Assembly (NCBI RefSeq): GCF_003286085.1
Contig: NW_020825298.1
Location: forward strand, 434,001-498,000
Direction of reading: 5' to 3'
Length of the DNA stretch: 64,000 bases
DNA from: Drosophila persimilis
Taxonomy: Eukaryota > Arthropoda > Insecta > Diptera > Drosophilidae
Below the pieces are notes generated by a model. That model did not search any database. It was not told where the DNA came from and saw nothing but the letters and a program-made list of their open reading frames with translations. Both the position numbers and the translations under genes were made by a program. This document shows positions 1 to 10,400 of this stretch, in pieces. How positions within the stretch are numbered: the first letter of the stretch is position 1; each line of letters starts with the position of its first letter.

Positions 1-104
1 TGATTTGATTACATACATTGTTAGAGTATAATGGTATTAGATATTAGATAGATATTAGAAATTTTCTAATGCATATACTGGCTCGTACATGTGGCTATGG
101 CTAT

Positions 105-2136
105 CTAGTCCTGTTTCTTTTGTGCGGCTGTCTTTTTGATCGTGGGAACCGCGGCCTCGATTGCCGCCCCATTGGCATCCGCCTGCCCCTCCAACGGCAG
201 CGACTTGGCGCCAGACGCTCCTGCCGCGGCCTGCTCCTCCATCTCGCCGGAGAAGCCGAATTCGTTGACTCGCTTTAGGTCGACGCGGTACTGCCAGCGC
301 TGGTATAGGAACACAAAGAATATGATGTCGTCGCGGAAGCAGCCTAATCGGTACATGGTGGGCATCTTGATGACGAACGCAAAGATGTCGTCGATGAATG
401 TGTTGAGGAACTTGTAGGTCATCATGCGCCACGGCATGTGGGCGACAGACTTCATCTTGTAGTTGATGAACAGCTGCGGAGTCATCAGGATGAATCCGAA
501 CGTCAGCAGGTAGCTGTAGAGCATGTTCAGCACAAAGGAGTACCAGCCCTTGTGCTCGTTGTAGATCAGCGAATAGATGAAGTAGCACACCAGCAGGGGG
601 AAGCAGGCCCAGCCCAGATACTTGAAGGCAAGCCTGTCGTACTCCTTGGTGGAGCTCTCCGAGTAGGAGCCCTTGTCGTTGAAGCTGATGCGGGGGAACA
701 CGCCCAGGATCTTCTGATCGTGGTTGTAGTTGATGTCGACCACCTTGTGGATCTTCCACACCTCAATTCCCAGGCCCACGAAGCAGGATATGCGTATCAT
801 GAAGTTTGTTTCATTGTCCAGCACATACAACAGTATGATGAGCGACTGGAACACGGCGAAAAACACGGAGCGGACTGAGAGGCCCTCCAGCGACTTTCGG
901 TTGTTCCAGAACTGAATGTCGTTCTTGAAGGCCAGCAGCTCGAACACCGAATGCAATATAGAGACGGCCACCGTGATGCCGAGCAGATAGATGTTGGTGT
1001 CGAGCAAGGTCTCCTTGAGCGAGTCCTGGTCCTCGTCTGTCTCCTCCACAGCACCGGCTGCCATAATGTCGCCCAGCATATTGCCAGCCCATTTGTTCTT
1101 CATCTGCTTGGCGGCATACAGCTGCCACTTGAACATTCCGAGTGGCTGGAAGGTCAGGTGTAGCTCCAGCTCGGGAGTGGTCTGGTTTATGGGTAAATAT
1201 TCACGCTGCAGATTCCAGTAGTCATTGACAAACAGAATGGGCAAATAGGTCTTACCGCCATCCACAAACTTGACATACTCGTCCAGTGGCGGCGGCACCG
1301 AGCCTTGGGCCCAGTTGGTCTGGTCCACCACGAGGTTGACGGTCAGATTGGGATGCCAGTGGGACACGATCTGGTCCTTGAGATTCGCGTGTTTCAGCTC
1401 GTGCTCCAGTTTCTCCTTCTCGCTGGCCAGCAGGTTGTAGTTGCGGTTCACTCGCAGCTTCTTGAACTTGTTTAGCTGGTGCTGCTGATGGCCCATGTGA
1501 CCGCTCCGGGCATAGTTGGGCGATTTTGGGTCTGGGCTCTCGCCGCTCCTGGTCACAAAGGCGTGCAGATAGACACTTCCGTTGTTCATTAAATGCTGAC
1601 TGGCCTTTATTTGCAAGTTGTGGCTGTAGATGCCGTCCTTGGTGGGGCCCGAGCTCCAATCGCCATACGTGAGATCCTCCTGGAGCCAAAGCAGATTCGC
1701 CTTTTGCTGGAAGTTTACAACGTCCGGTTCCTCAGAGAGCCAGACGTGCAAATCGAAATCTGTGCCGTTCTCAAAATAGTTCCACGCGGTTATTTTTGGA
1801 CCCGCATTGGCCACGCTCTTGTCTTCGCCGGCATTCGTCTGCGGCTTTCGGAAGAAAGAGCTGACGAAGTAGATGATCAGGGCTCGCAAGATAAGCGACT
1901 TGGTCATGGCAAAGAAGGACTCCATGCGAGTGGGCTGATTTTGGGGCTGTTGTTGCTGGGGTTCTTGACCTTCAGCACCCACATTATTGGCCAGCTCAGC
2001 GTTCCCATTCCCAGCAGCCACCTGAAAATGAGGGCAGCATTGAAATGTCTCGTGCACGGCTGATGCAATTGAAGAAAGCCTTGATTTTGCTTACCGCGCC
2101 TTCAGCCGCAGGCCGTTCATCACCCGCAGTCGACAT
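105..2136 (-). CDS. CLPTM1: CLPTM1-family multipass membrane protein; exons 2095-2136 and 105-2021
   Basis: Two exons, 652 residues. Exon 1 (2136 to 2095) encodes a 14-residue start, MSTAGDERPAAEGA, and ends at a GTAAGC donor. After a 73-bp intron, the TTTTCAG acceptor lets exon 2 resume in phase 0 at 2021 with VAAGNGN. A Met further along the open frame at 2057 lies inside this intron, so it is not the start. A hydrophobic segment lies near residues 53-72, followed by a long luminal/extracellular-type region. A cluster of membrane segments then spans roughly 350-585. The signature MPTMYRLGCFRDDIIFF, followed by YQRWQYRVDLKRVNEFG, is diagnostic of CLPTM1/CLPTM1L. Human CLPTM1 is 669 residues, so this copy is full length. 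The family sits in ER/plasma membranes and is linked to GABA-A receptor trafficking and, for the paralogue, lipid scrambling. Which role applies here is unknown. The C-terminal tail is low-complexity Ala/Lys/Gln. The gene is divergent from the repeat-protein gene at 2394. Confidence 0.93.
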
Positions 2137-2393
2137 GTTGTGTGCTTTAAACGTTATCCACGTTTTTCGTTAAGGTTTTTTACACAACGTTCTTTTCCAT
2201 AAATTGCAATTAGCGCTGTCAAAGAATCGATAGTACTATCGACAGGCAACTAACTATCGATTGAATTTGTACACTATCGATGTGCGCGTGAAACTGAGGT
2301 ATCAATAGTAAACATGTAGTCTGCTTGGAATAAAACACAAAGAAGCTGCAAATACTTTAAACTTTGTGTTTAAAGCAATATTGCACTATTTTA
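2137..2393. promoter_or_regulatory. Divergent promoter with four DRE-like boxes
   Basis: This 257-bp spacer separates the two start codons of divergent genes. It contains four matches to the core of the DREF-binding element (TATCGATA) within about 60 bp: AATCGATAG near 2225-2233, CTATCGACA near 2236, CTATCGATT near 2254 and CTATCGATG near 2274. DRE clusters are a known hallmark of TATA-less housekeeping promoters and insulator-associated sites in Drosophila. No TATA box is evident. The region probably drives both genes (inference). Confidence 0.6.
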
Positions 2394-4295
2394 ATGTTCA
2401 CCAAACGTAAATACAGCTCCCGACTTGCCGGCGACGAGCAACAGGAGAATGCGGCTGCAGACGCTGGGCCAAACACCAATCAACAGGAGATTGCGGCTGC
2501 AGACGCTGGGCCAAACACCAAGCAACAGTGTCAGCCAAAATCACCATTGGTAGAGTCACAGTCTCAGTCAAAGTCACAGCGTAAAAAACCTCCATCCGAG
2601 TTCGAAAAGACTTGGCTAAAACTAAAAAATTCTACGTCCACAAGCAGTAGTCCGAGACCAACGGATTGGGCTACGAGGTTTGCGACATGTAGGGAGTTAG
2701 CGAACACCAGTTGGCCAGCATTGCCGCGTACAAAAAAATCCACTTATTTCTGCAAGTCACACAATTATTCTAGATCCGCCAGCGCACAAACTGGCAGCAG
2801 AGCCCCTGGAAAGATATCGGAGCTTTGGAGCGAATTCAAAGACGAGTCACTGAATGATTCGAGCCACACCGGCGTATCCGATGATAGCTACATTGGTTCC
2901 TCGCCGGAACAAATCATCACCAAACGTAAATACAGCTCCCGACCTGACGGCGACGAGCAACAGGAGAATGCGGCTGCAGACGCTGGGCCAAACACCAATC
3001 AACAGGAGATTGCGGCTGCAGACGCTGGGCCAAACACCAAGCAACAGTGTCAGCCAAAATCACCATTGGTAGAGTCACAGTCTCAGTCAAAGTCACAGCG
3101 TAAAAAACCTCCATCCGAGTTCGAAAAGACTTGGCTAAAACTAAAAAATTCTACGTCCACAAGCAGTAGTCCGAGACCAACGGATTGGGCTACCAGGTTT
3201 GCGACATGTAGGGAGTTAGCGAACACCAGTTGGCCAGCACTGCCGCGTAGGACAAAATCAATGCCATTTTGCAGGTCACAGAACTCTCGTAGATCCGCCA
3301 GCGCACAAACTGGCAGCAGAGCCCCTGGAAAGATATCGGAGCTTTGGAGCGAATTCAAAGACGAGTCACTGAATGATTCGAGCCACACCGGCGTATCCGA
3401 TGATAGCTACATTGGTTCCTCGCCGGAACAAATCATCACCAAACGTAAATACAGCTCCCGACCTGACGGCGACGAGCAACAGGAGAATGCGGCTGCAGAC
3501 GCTGGGCCAAACACCAAGCAACAGTGTCAGCCAAAATCACCATTGGTGGAGTCACAGCGTAAAAAACCTCCATCCGAGTTCGAAAAGGCTTGGCTAAACC
3601 TACAAAATTCCACGTCCATAAGCAGTAGTCCGAGAACAACGGAGTGGGCTACCAGGTTTGCGACATGTAGGGAGTTAGCGAACACCAGTTGGCCAGCACT
3701 GCCGCGTAGGACAAAATCAATGCCATTTTGCAGGTCACACATCTCTCCTAGATCCGCCAGCTCACAGACTGGTGGCAGAGCCCCTCGAAAGACATCGCAA
3801 CTTTGGAACGAATTAAAAGACCAGTCAATGAATGGCTACATTGATTCCTCGCTAGGAGTTCAACTAGTGCCAGAACCAACCGTCCGTCAATACCTTCCAG
3901 CTTTCAGCAGGAAGAAGGCGGTTCCTGAGCGTTGTGTTAAAGGAGGCTACGTGGACGAGTTCAGGACGATGATGAAGGAAACCAGTATGAATCATCGCCA
4001 TCTAAGCGACAGAAAATCCACCCACACAGTCCACTTGCTGGATATCTCCAAAGACTTCGGCGTTTATATGGCCCGAGTAGAACCATTCCCTGAGACGAAC
4101 AGTGGAGATTCGACGTTTAATATTCTACTACCTTCGGAAATTGGAGATAAAGTTAGTGTCGGCTCTACGGTAAAATTTTATCTCGATTCGAAAACCAACA
4201 AACCTCTTCAGCTACGAAACAGGCAAAGGATGTATTTCCAGCCACTCAATATTTTAAAATTAAAAAAGGAAATGCACACAGTGGATAATTTGTAG
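2394..4295 (+). CDS. Unrecognised 633-residue protein with three 173-codon tandem repeats
   Basis: Single open frame. The first ATG is at 2394 (MFTKRKYSSR); the open frame extends upstream only through a TTG, which I do not use. Residues 3-175 and 176-348 are two near-identical 173-residue units. Residues 349 to about 487 are a third, shorter and more diverged unit. Each unit holds TKRKYSS, AAADAGPNT, FEK(T/A)WL, RFATCRELANTSWPALPR and an ELW(S/N)E(F/L)KD block. It is basic, Ser/Gln-rich and probably disordered. From about residue 489 the sequence is unique. The last 90 residues look strand-rich (HTVHLLDI, FGVYMARVEPF, STFNILLPS, VSVGSTVKFYLD, RMYFQPLNIL), which is compatible with a small OB-like beta-barrel. 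I do not recognise the family. A fast-evolving chromatin or telomere-associated protein is one guess, with little support. The stop is followed within about 85 bp by the exon-like scraps of the mosaic block. Confidence 0.7.
   Translation: MFTKRKYSSRLAGDEQQENAAADAGPNTNQQEIAAADAGPNTKQQCQPKSPLVESQSQSKSQRKKPPSEFEKTWLKLKNSTSTSSSPRPTDWATRFATCRELANTSWPALPRTKKSTYFCKSHNYSRSASAQTGSRAPGKISELWSEFKDESLNDSSHTGVSDDSYIGSSPEQIITKRKYSSRPDGDEQQENAAADAGPNTNQQEIAAADAGPNTKQQCQPKSPLVESQSQSKSQRKKPPSEFEKTWLKLKNSTSTSSSPRPTDWATRFATCRELANTSWPALPRRTKSMPFCRSQNSRRSASAQTGSRAPGKISELWSEFKDESLNDSSHTGVSDDSYIGSSPEQIITKRKYSSRPDGDEQQENAAADAGPNTKQQCQPKSPLVESQRKKPPSEFEKAWLNLQNSTSISSSPRTTEWATRFATCRELANTSWPALPRRTKSMPFCRSHISPRSASSQTGGRAPRKTSQLWNELKDQSMNGYIDSSLGVQLVPEPTVRQYLPAFSRKKAVPERCVKGGYVDEFRTMMKETSMNHRHLSDRKSTHTVHLLDISKDFGVYMARVEPFPETNSGDSTFNILLPSEIGDKVSVGSTVKFYLDSKTNKPLQLRNRQRMYFQPLNILKLKKEMHTVDNL
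2400..3855 (+). repeat. 519-bp tandem repeat, about 2.8 copies, inside a CDS
   Basis: The unit begins ACCAAACGTAAATACAGCTC at 2400, recurs at 2919 and again at 3438, so the period is exactly 519 bp twice. Units 1 and 2 differ at few positions. Unit 3 lacks one of two internal 42-bp sub-repeats (the 14-residue AAADAGPNT..QQEI stretch), a short QSQSKS stretch and about 8 codons near its end. All changes in length are multiples of three. Confidence 0.9.
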
Positions 4296-4327
4296 AAAAA
4301 TAAGACTCAGAATATATAAATACTTAC

Positions 4328-4672
4328 CAGCACAGACTGTTCCTTCAGAATGCTTTCAATAACACGTTGTGCAAGAAATCTGTAAATAAAAAGACATTTT
4401 CATTAGGTATCCCCCACAGATTACTACTACTTTCATACCTGGCATCTACCTCGTTACAGCTATAAATATAAGAAAAATGGTATTGCTTTGCTCATCCGTC
4501 CGAGCAGCTATATTGATATCAATCAGGACATTTGTTTTTTCTCAATAAGCCTTAAATTGCTGAATTGTCTCCCTTGTTTTGTCAAATAACTTCTTCGGCG
4601 TGTCCAGACGGTGCTGGTCGCCCACGATAATGCGGCTGGCACTGGCCGGTTGGTTGAGAGTCCGGGTGAATT
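4328..4672 (-). other. Exon-like scraps of unknown gene, minus strand
   Basis: Read on the minus strand, 4672-4542 is open for 42 codons and contains [20 protein letters not shown] before a TGA. Further on, 4459-4439 (CNEVDA) and 4379-4328 (RFLAQRVIESILKEQSVL) are joined in frame by a 59-bp interval with a GTATGA donor and TTTATTTACAG acceptor. A clean GTAAGT donor follows at 4327. The peptides look protein-like, but I do not recognise them and there is no complete gene here. They may be remnants of a third gene in the mosaic block or 3' exons of a gene whose other exons have decayed. Confidence 0.3.
4360..4413 (+). repeat. 54-bp direct repeat, copy A
   Basis: This stretch matches 6295-6348 in the same orientation with 5 mismatches and no gaps. 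It begins TAACACGTT and ends TATCCC, with AAATAAAAAGA in the middle. On the minus strand it carries a splice acceptor (TTTACAG) and the start of an RFLAQRV reading. Confidence 0.85.
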
Positions 4673-4706
4673 AATTAAGATAATCTACAACACATTGCCA
4701 TCATCA

Positions 4707-5500
4707 TCAAAAGCTCGCGTAGACGGTAGGAAACACAGCGTTCGGCGGTGGACAGTCGTTCGGCTTGAGAGTCTCCTCGGGAATGCCCACTCCCGTGTGG
4801 AGCTGTAGTATGTTCAGATTCTCGACACTCAGGGTAATCACATCGGTGGCGGTCAAAAACATTAGTTGCTTCAGCATATCCAGCTGAATTTGGTGCTTGG
4901 TGGACTGGTTCAGGATCTGGCTTTTCTGCGTGAGATCGGCCTTCCAACGTGCCAGCTCCTCGACCATGACACTGCTGGTCAGAAACTTGGATCGCCAGAC
5001 CTCGCATTGTCCCGCATGAAACTTAATTTGCTCGGTATGCGTCGTCAGATTGTTGGCAGTATCCATCAGGGCTCGAGCCAGCTGCAACTTGTCTTCGGTG
5101 AGCAGATTGACGCGAGTCTGCAGATCCTCACCCACTGACGCCACCAGCAGGTTCTTTAGCTCCCTATTGACGTGCGTTTGAAATTTTTATTGGGCCTGGA
5201 AGTAGTCACGTTCCTCCCTCTTTTTCGAGAGCTGGAGAGGATATCTAACTCGCCGTTGCTGGCATCTTTATTGTCGCTCTCTTTAGGTTCAGGGTCCAGT
5301 TCTTGGATGCGCAGTATGGACCCTTGATCCACGAGTACACCAATGTCCAGGTTATTTTTTTCGCGATGAATTTTATGTTTTGTCGATGGTGCAGCAGTCA
5401 TGGGATTCACAGCTCCTGGATATGGCTCAAAGGGAACGAATTTTGGAGGTTTAGTCTTTTTGTGTTCCGGCAGCGGTTCGTGACGCGGTTGGACAAGACA
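4707..5500 (-). pseudogene. Golgin-45 (BLZF1)-like pseudogene, frameshift and stop
   Basis: After a CTTAG acceptor-like site at 5501-5502, the minus strand reads KTKPPKFVPFEPYPGAVNPM and continues to about SNGELD near 5243. The frame then shifts, and the family-like sequence goes on in a second frame (SKKREERDYFQAQ). A TAA at 5189-5187 stands where Leu is expected. The same frame then continues as KFQTHVNRELKNLLVASVGEDLQ and later QCEVWRSKF and SSVMVEELARWKADL, ending at 4707. These blocks fit the coiled-coil core of Golgin-45, a Golgi matrix protein that binds GRASP55 and Rab2. The identification is by family memory. Two independent lesions in one short copy argue for a pseudogene, although a sequencing error in a poly-A/T run could explain the stop. 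The second frame alone leaves a 145-codon open frame starting at a Met at 5144. Confidence 0.62.
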
Positions 5501-5557
5501 CTAAGATCAAGAACAATTGTCACAATTTATACTGGCTGTGTGTCTGTAGGTGCTTAC

Positions 5558-6039
5558 TTTTTTGGATGTGGCAGATCCTCGATCAAATGTCCTGTGAGTC
5601 GTATGCGACGATGGGCCACCACCACCATGCGCATCTTGTCGCCCAAATCCTGAACCTCTTAATTTTGTGCAAAAGTGCCCAGGTGATAGACCTCATCCGG
5701 GCTCTGGACGACCTCCTCTTCCCCGTCGACTTTCTTGAGGAAAACCCCAACGTAGGGCTGATTAAGGCTAACTTTGCGACGCAGCAGATCCATAACAATT
5801 GAGTAGTGGTGGCCACTGGAATTCTGGATATCTATCCCAGCATTTGCACTCACCTCCACAACCTTCATGAATCGGGGAAACAAGGGATTCTTACGCATGG
5901 CTAACAGCGGAACATGTGGCCATACGTCGAGCACGGTTACTGTGGCAGGTAGGTCGGACAGCAGTTTTGTTACCGCTGACGCTTTCTTGTCGTCGGGATC
6001 ATCGCGATTGCGACTGTAGAATCGCTGAGCCCTCACCAT
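5558..6039 (-). pseudogene. Lon protease N-terminal domain fragment with in-frame stop
   Basis: From a Met at 6039 the minus strand reads [54 protein letters not shown] and [11 protein letters not shown]. These blocks are typical of the N-terminal substrate-binding domain of mitochondrial Lon (LONP1). A TAA at 5661-5659 then interrupts the frame. It continues unchanged behind the stop as EVQDLGDKMRMVVVAHRRIR up to HPKK at 5558, where a GTAAGC donor-like site follows. About 16 extra codons sit between KVVEVS and IVMDLLRRK. The segment starts GTGAGT and could be a decayed intron or an insertion. No AAA+ or protease domain follows. Instead, Golgin-45-like sequence begins 58 bp further on, so this is an isolated fragment and not a working Lon gene. 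The open part could still be transcribed as a 126-residue protein. Confidence 0.68.
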
Positions 6040-6697
6040 GGCGCGGTTACTGACAAAGACTCACCGCAAAGAAGTTAAACTCGCCGTTGTGTGTTGTGTG
6101 TGGAGAGAGCACACATTCGAGCACAAAGCAGAGCTGGCCAGCATATTGCCCTCGTTTCGGTAGGCATTCATGGCATGCATGTGGAGTTATCAAAGAAGGC
6201 ATTCAGGCTTCACAAAGCACCCCGAGAGCACCGTTCGGAGCCACAGGTATGCAGACAATGGTTGTTTACTTGTCGTTGTCGCTTCCAATTGAATTAACAC
6301 GTTTTGCAAGAAATCTTTAAATAAAAAGATATTTTTATTAGTTATCCCAATTTGAAGAAAATGCAAGCCCGTTGAACGAAGTGCCAAAGGCGACACCTGA
6401 CGGACATCATGTAATGTAAAATGTAAAAATATGTAGAATTTGCGCAGCAACATTTACCAAGCACAAAATACTCCAAATGTGAAACCCCCTCAAACGACAT
6501 TTGTACAAACATCACACGTCTCAGTTATTCAGAGCTGTCTGCAAACACTCATTTTTGCGTTTTATCGATCATGATAGAGAGATCTCGCTCTTTTTTCAGC
6601 AAATTTTAGCAGAGTCTAATATCATACAGCTATTAAATGCCGAAGTATCGATTCATTCACTTATCGCCTAAAAGTATCGCAGCTACCCGTGTATATA
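6040..6697. other. Intergenic remainder of the mosaic block
   Basis: No supported gene. It holds the second 54-bp repeat. On the plus strand it has short open stretches ending at splice-like GGTAGG and GGTATG sites (6150-6250) that I cannot assign. It also contains TATCGATT at 6646-6653, a DRE-like motif probably belonging to the RpL40 promoter. Confidence 0.5.
6295..6348 (+). repeat. 54-bp direct repeat, copy B
   Basis: Ungapped partner of 4360-4413, 49 of 54 bases identical, offset 1935 bp. The splice acceptor present on the minus strand of copy A reads TTTAAAG here, so this copy is the poorer exon. Confidence 0.85.
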
Positions 6698-7454
<757 letters not shown>

Positions 7455-10400
7455 ATGCTGCCCCTGCCACCCGGCTGTGCCTGCTTCTACAGCAGCATCT
7501 AATCTGCCCCTACACCATCCATGGCGGAGACAACATATAATCCAATGGTTCACAATCTAAGTAAATATATATACATTTTGTAAAACGATCAGCCCAAGCT
7601 ACGATTCACTGAGAAATGTATTTGCCTGTATTTGCTAAAAGGCGCACCGCAACCATCCCATGTGTATCTGTTGTATCTGCTGTCGTGCCATTGTCGTGTG
7701 TGTCTTGTTATGATCTGTCCAGTCATAACCCGTTCCGAGTCAACTGGAGCTAGAACTCTTATACTGCGATTAGTAACGCGTCTCTGTGGATGACACTCCA
7801 GCTTTGAGCCTTTCAAGCCTGTTTCTGTTTGGGTTCTTGCCAACTGTCGATGCGATTGAGCAGCAGCTGGTTTCAGTTTACATCCAGGAAGCGGGAGGCC
7901 GACCGCAGTCATTGATATGCCATTTGGCAGCGACCTTTGCTACTGTTGCGAACTGCATCTGTGGTTTGCCAAAGGGAAAGGGAAGGGGTCCGGTCCCCGA
8001 GTCCGCGTCTCTGTATCGTCATGGATCGATGGAGCAGGCCTACTTGGGCACGACGACTACTGTGAGTACAGTTAATTGGTTCCATTGACTCCGGATTCTC
8101 TGTACTCTGGAATAACTGGCACTTGTCCGCTACAAGACGCAAACAAGAGGCTTCCGTTGAGCGAAATGGATATTATACCATCCCCAGCCATGTTGGTTGA
8201 GATTCTCCGCTGGTCTTGGACCCCCCGGCCAAAGCTTATTTTATGAATCTCTTAATAACCCAAGGGTGACTGAGCCAGAGCATTCGAATGGCGCAGGCCC
8301 GTCGCTACCTGGAGACGGCCAAAAGGGTTCGCGCCGCCGTGCGAAAAGTCCTGATAAACAAAACCTGATAACACAAACGGAGAAAAGCAGCTTCAAGAAG
8401 GGCCGAGAACGTGGACCACGCCACAGACCCGCGCCCAGCAGCCAGGCGCAAATTGCGGTCAACATTAATTAAAAAGTACAGAGTGGGCGACCGCCAAACA
8501 AGGCAGATGACTCCCCTCGCCCCGCAGAGTGCTTTTGGGTGTGTACCGCGAATGAGGAAACAACGGATTCAGAGCAATGCAAAATTTTAATGGCCGCCAC
8601 CTCCCTCCGGCAGCGGGCGTGGCCCTGGAAAGATGGAAAAGCGAACTCCAGCCCTACCGGCCTTGTACAGTGGTCCATGCAGAACGTCGCCATCACAACT
8701 GCCTGCAGAAACTACACAAAGCTCCGATCTCGGAGTTCTGACCACTGTGTACTTCGCTCGAATGTCGCTCATACTGTCATACAATATAAAAAGGTGTTAT
8801 GTGCAGGCGTGGGGCGTTGGGCGTGGGGCGTGGGGAAAAGTATTTTAAAAATTAAGGCACTGCCTCCTGGACAGTCGCCCGCTTATTTATGGGTCCCGGG
8901 TTCCCTCTCCTGTCTCCTGGCCAGCTCTCGAAAATGCTTTCCGACTTCTGCCGCTTCCTCCTCCTGCCTCTCCCGACCACCACCGAGCGAGTTGTTGTTT
9001 TCCTTTTACATTTTTGCAACGCACGAGAGTGCGCTGGAGCAAGTATCGACTGGTGCCGTGCGTTGTGGTGCGCATCTTCGTCGCCGTTTTGCAAGTTTCG
9101 GGCTTTATCCTTTGGGCTTACTTCAGGCGCCGCCTCCACCTCCGCCTCCGTCATCTTCGGGGACTTTTATGGCCTGGTCGCAGTTTACATAACAGATGTG
9201 ACCAGAATAATTAAGAGTGTGCTTCGTGGTTTGGTCGCTTCGATGGCGAGTGTCTTCGATTCCTCGATCCAGGCCCAATGTCCGATGCGGGTTTCTTGAG
9301 TGACCCAGATATCCCCTCTACTCTACTCCGCTCGAGGACATCAACTTGGATGCCTTCTCTGGCCATTGGCACTCTTAACGTTTTGGGCGTTTTTTTTTGG
9401 GACGGGTCAGGACGGAGCCGGCGTTTGGAGCGCATTAATATTGCAGACGGAGTCCGTTTCCCATCCCATCCCCGAGCTCTCCGCGCTCCTTTACGTCGAA
9501 AAGTGCTCATTGAAAATTGAACGAGTTTCCATTTGCGCCACTTGCACTTTGCGGATTTCTCGTTTCCATATGGTGCGGCAGGCCATGGCGGGGCTCCGCG
9601 ACTTGCTCGGATGGGGGATTGCGTGAGTTATGGCCGACGCTTATGCTACAAAGTCAACTGCTGATTGCCTGGATGTTCGAATGGATAGTTTCTGAATACT
9701 GCGGCTCCGGCAGCGAGCAAGTCGAACAAAGTAATTCTCCTCGCTCCCAATCGGTGGAGCACGGCAGTAAGTTGCTCTAAAATATGCACTCCGCGGCCTT
9801 CGAATTGGAGTGGAATTCGGATGGAAATTGGGAACGGGCATGGTCATGGGGGACACCTCTGCGCATATAGCGGAATGAAAGTTGGCTCCTGGCTCACTGA
9901 GAGAGAAAAAAGCGGATTTTTCAATCGAGAAGAATTTTCAATTTGAAATAAATTTCCAGCCCGACTGGGGGTCCTGCCTTCTGCCTTATCCGCGCGTCTC
10001 CATCTTTGGCCCGACTTTCTCTTTCGCGTGGACTTTTCTCTCTGTGGACTCCCCGCCAAGTGTCCTGCTAGGGCAGGCGGCTGGCGGCTTGCGGCAGGCC
10101 GAAGACGCAAGAGGCGGGAACAGCCCCAAGATATGCCAAACAGCCAAACGTTTATAAATTGGGCGCTAGTGTGGAATCCCAATGGTAATGATGCCGAAGC
10201 AGAGAGTGGATGAGGGGGGAGCGGGGAGGGGAAGTGGGTTAGGCGATTCCATGGAGAACCGGGAACTGAGATGTCAGAAATACACACGCAGTGGCACAGG
10301 GGATGGGTGGCCAATAAGGAAATATAAATTGCTCAAAAGGAGCACCGGGCGACGCACGAATCCGTTGGATACAAATGCGAACGACTATTGTAAGGCAGTG

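Noticed and set aside
55-759. 234-codon minus-strand open frame overlapping the CLPTM1 gene
   Set aside because: Different frame over a strongly recognisable CLPTM1 exon; no family resemblance.
2022-2057. Met at 2057 as start of the CLPTM1 protein
   Set aside because: It lies in a 73-bp intron with good donor and acceptor; exon 1 with its own Met joins in frame.
2364-2393. Upstream TTG start for the repeat protein
   Set aside because: Nuclear fly genes rarely start at TTG, and an ATG follows ten codons later.
2398-3639. Repeated minus-strand open frames (MEVFYAVTLTETVT-type) within the 519-bp units
   Set aside because: Mirror frames of the repeat; they recur only because the coding repeat does.
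4300-6400. Helitron carrying captured genes
   Set aside because: Attractive explanation for the mosaic, but I find no Helitron ends (5' TC with a 3' hairpin plus CTRR) that I can defend, so it is kept only as a hypothesis.
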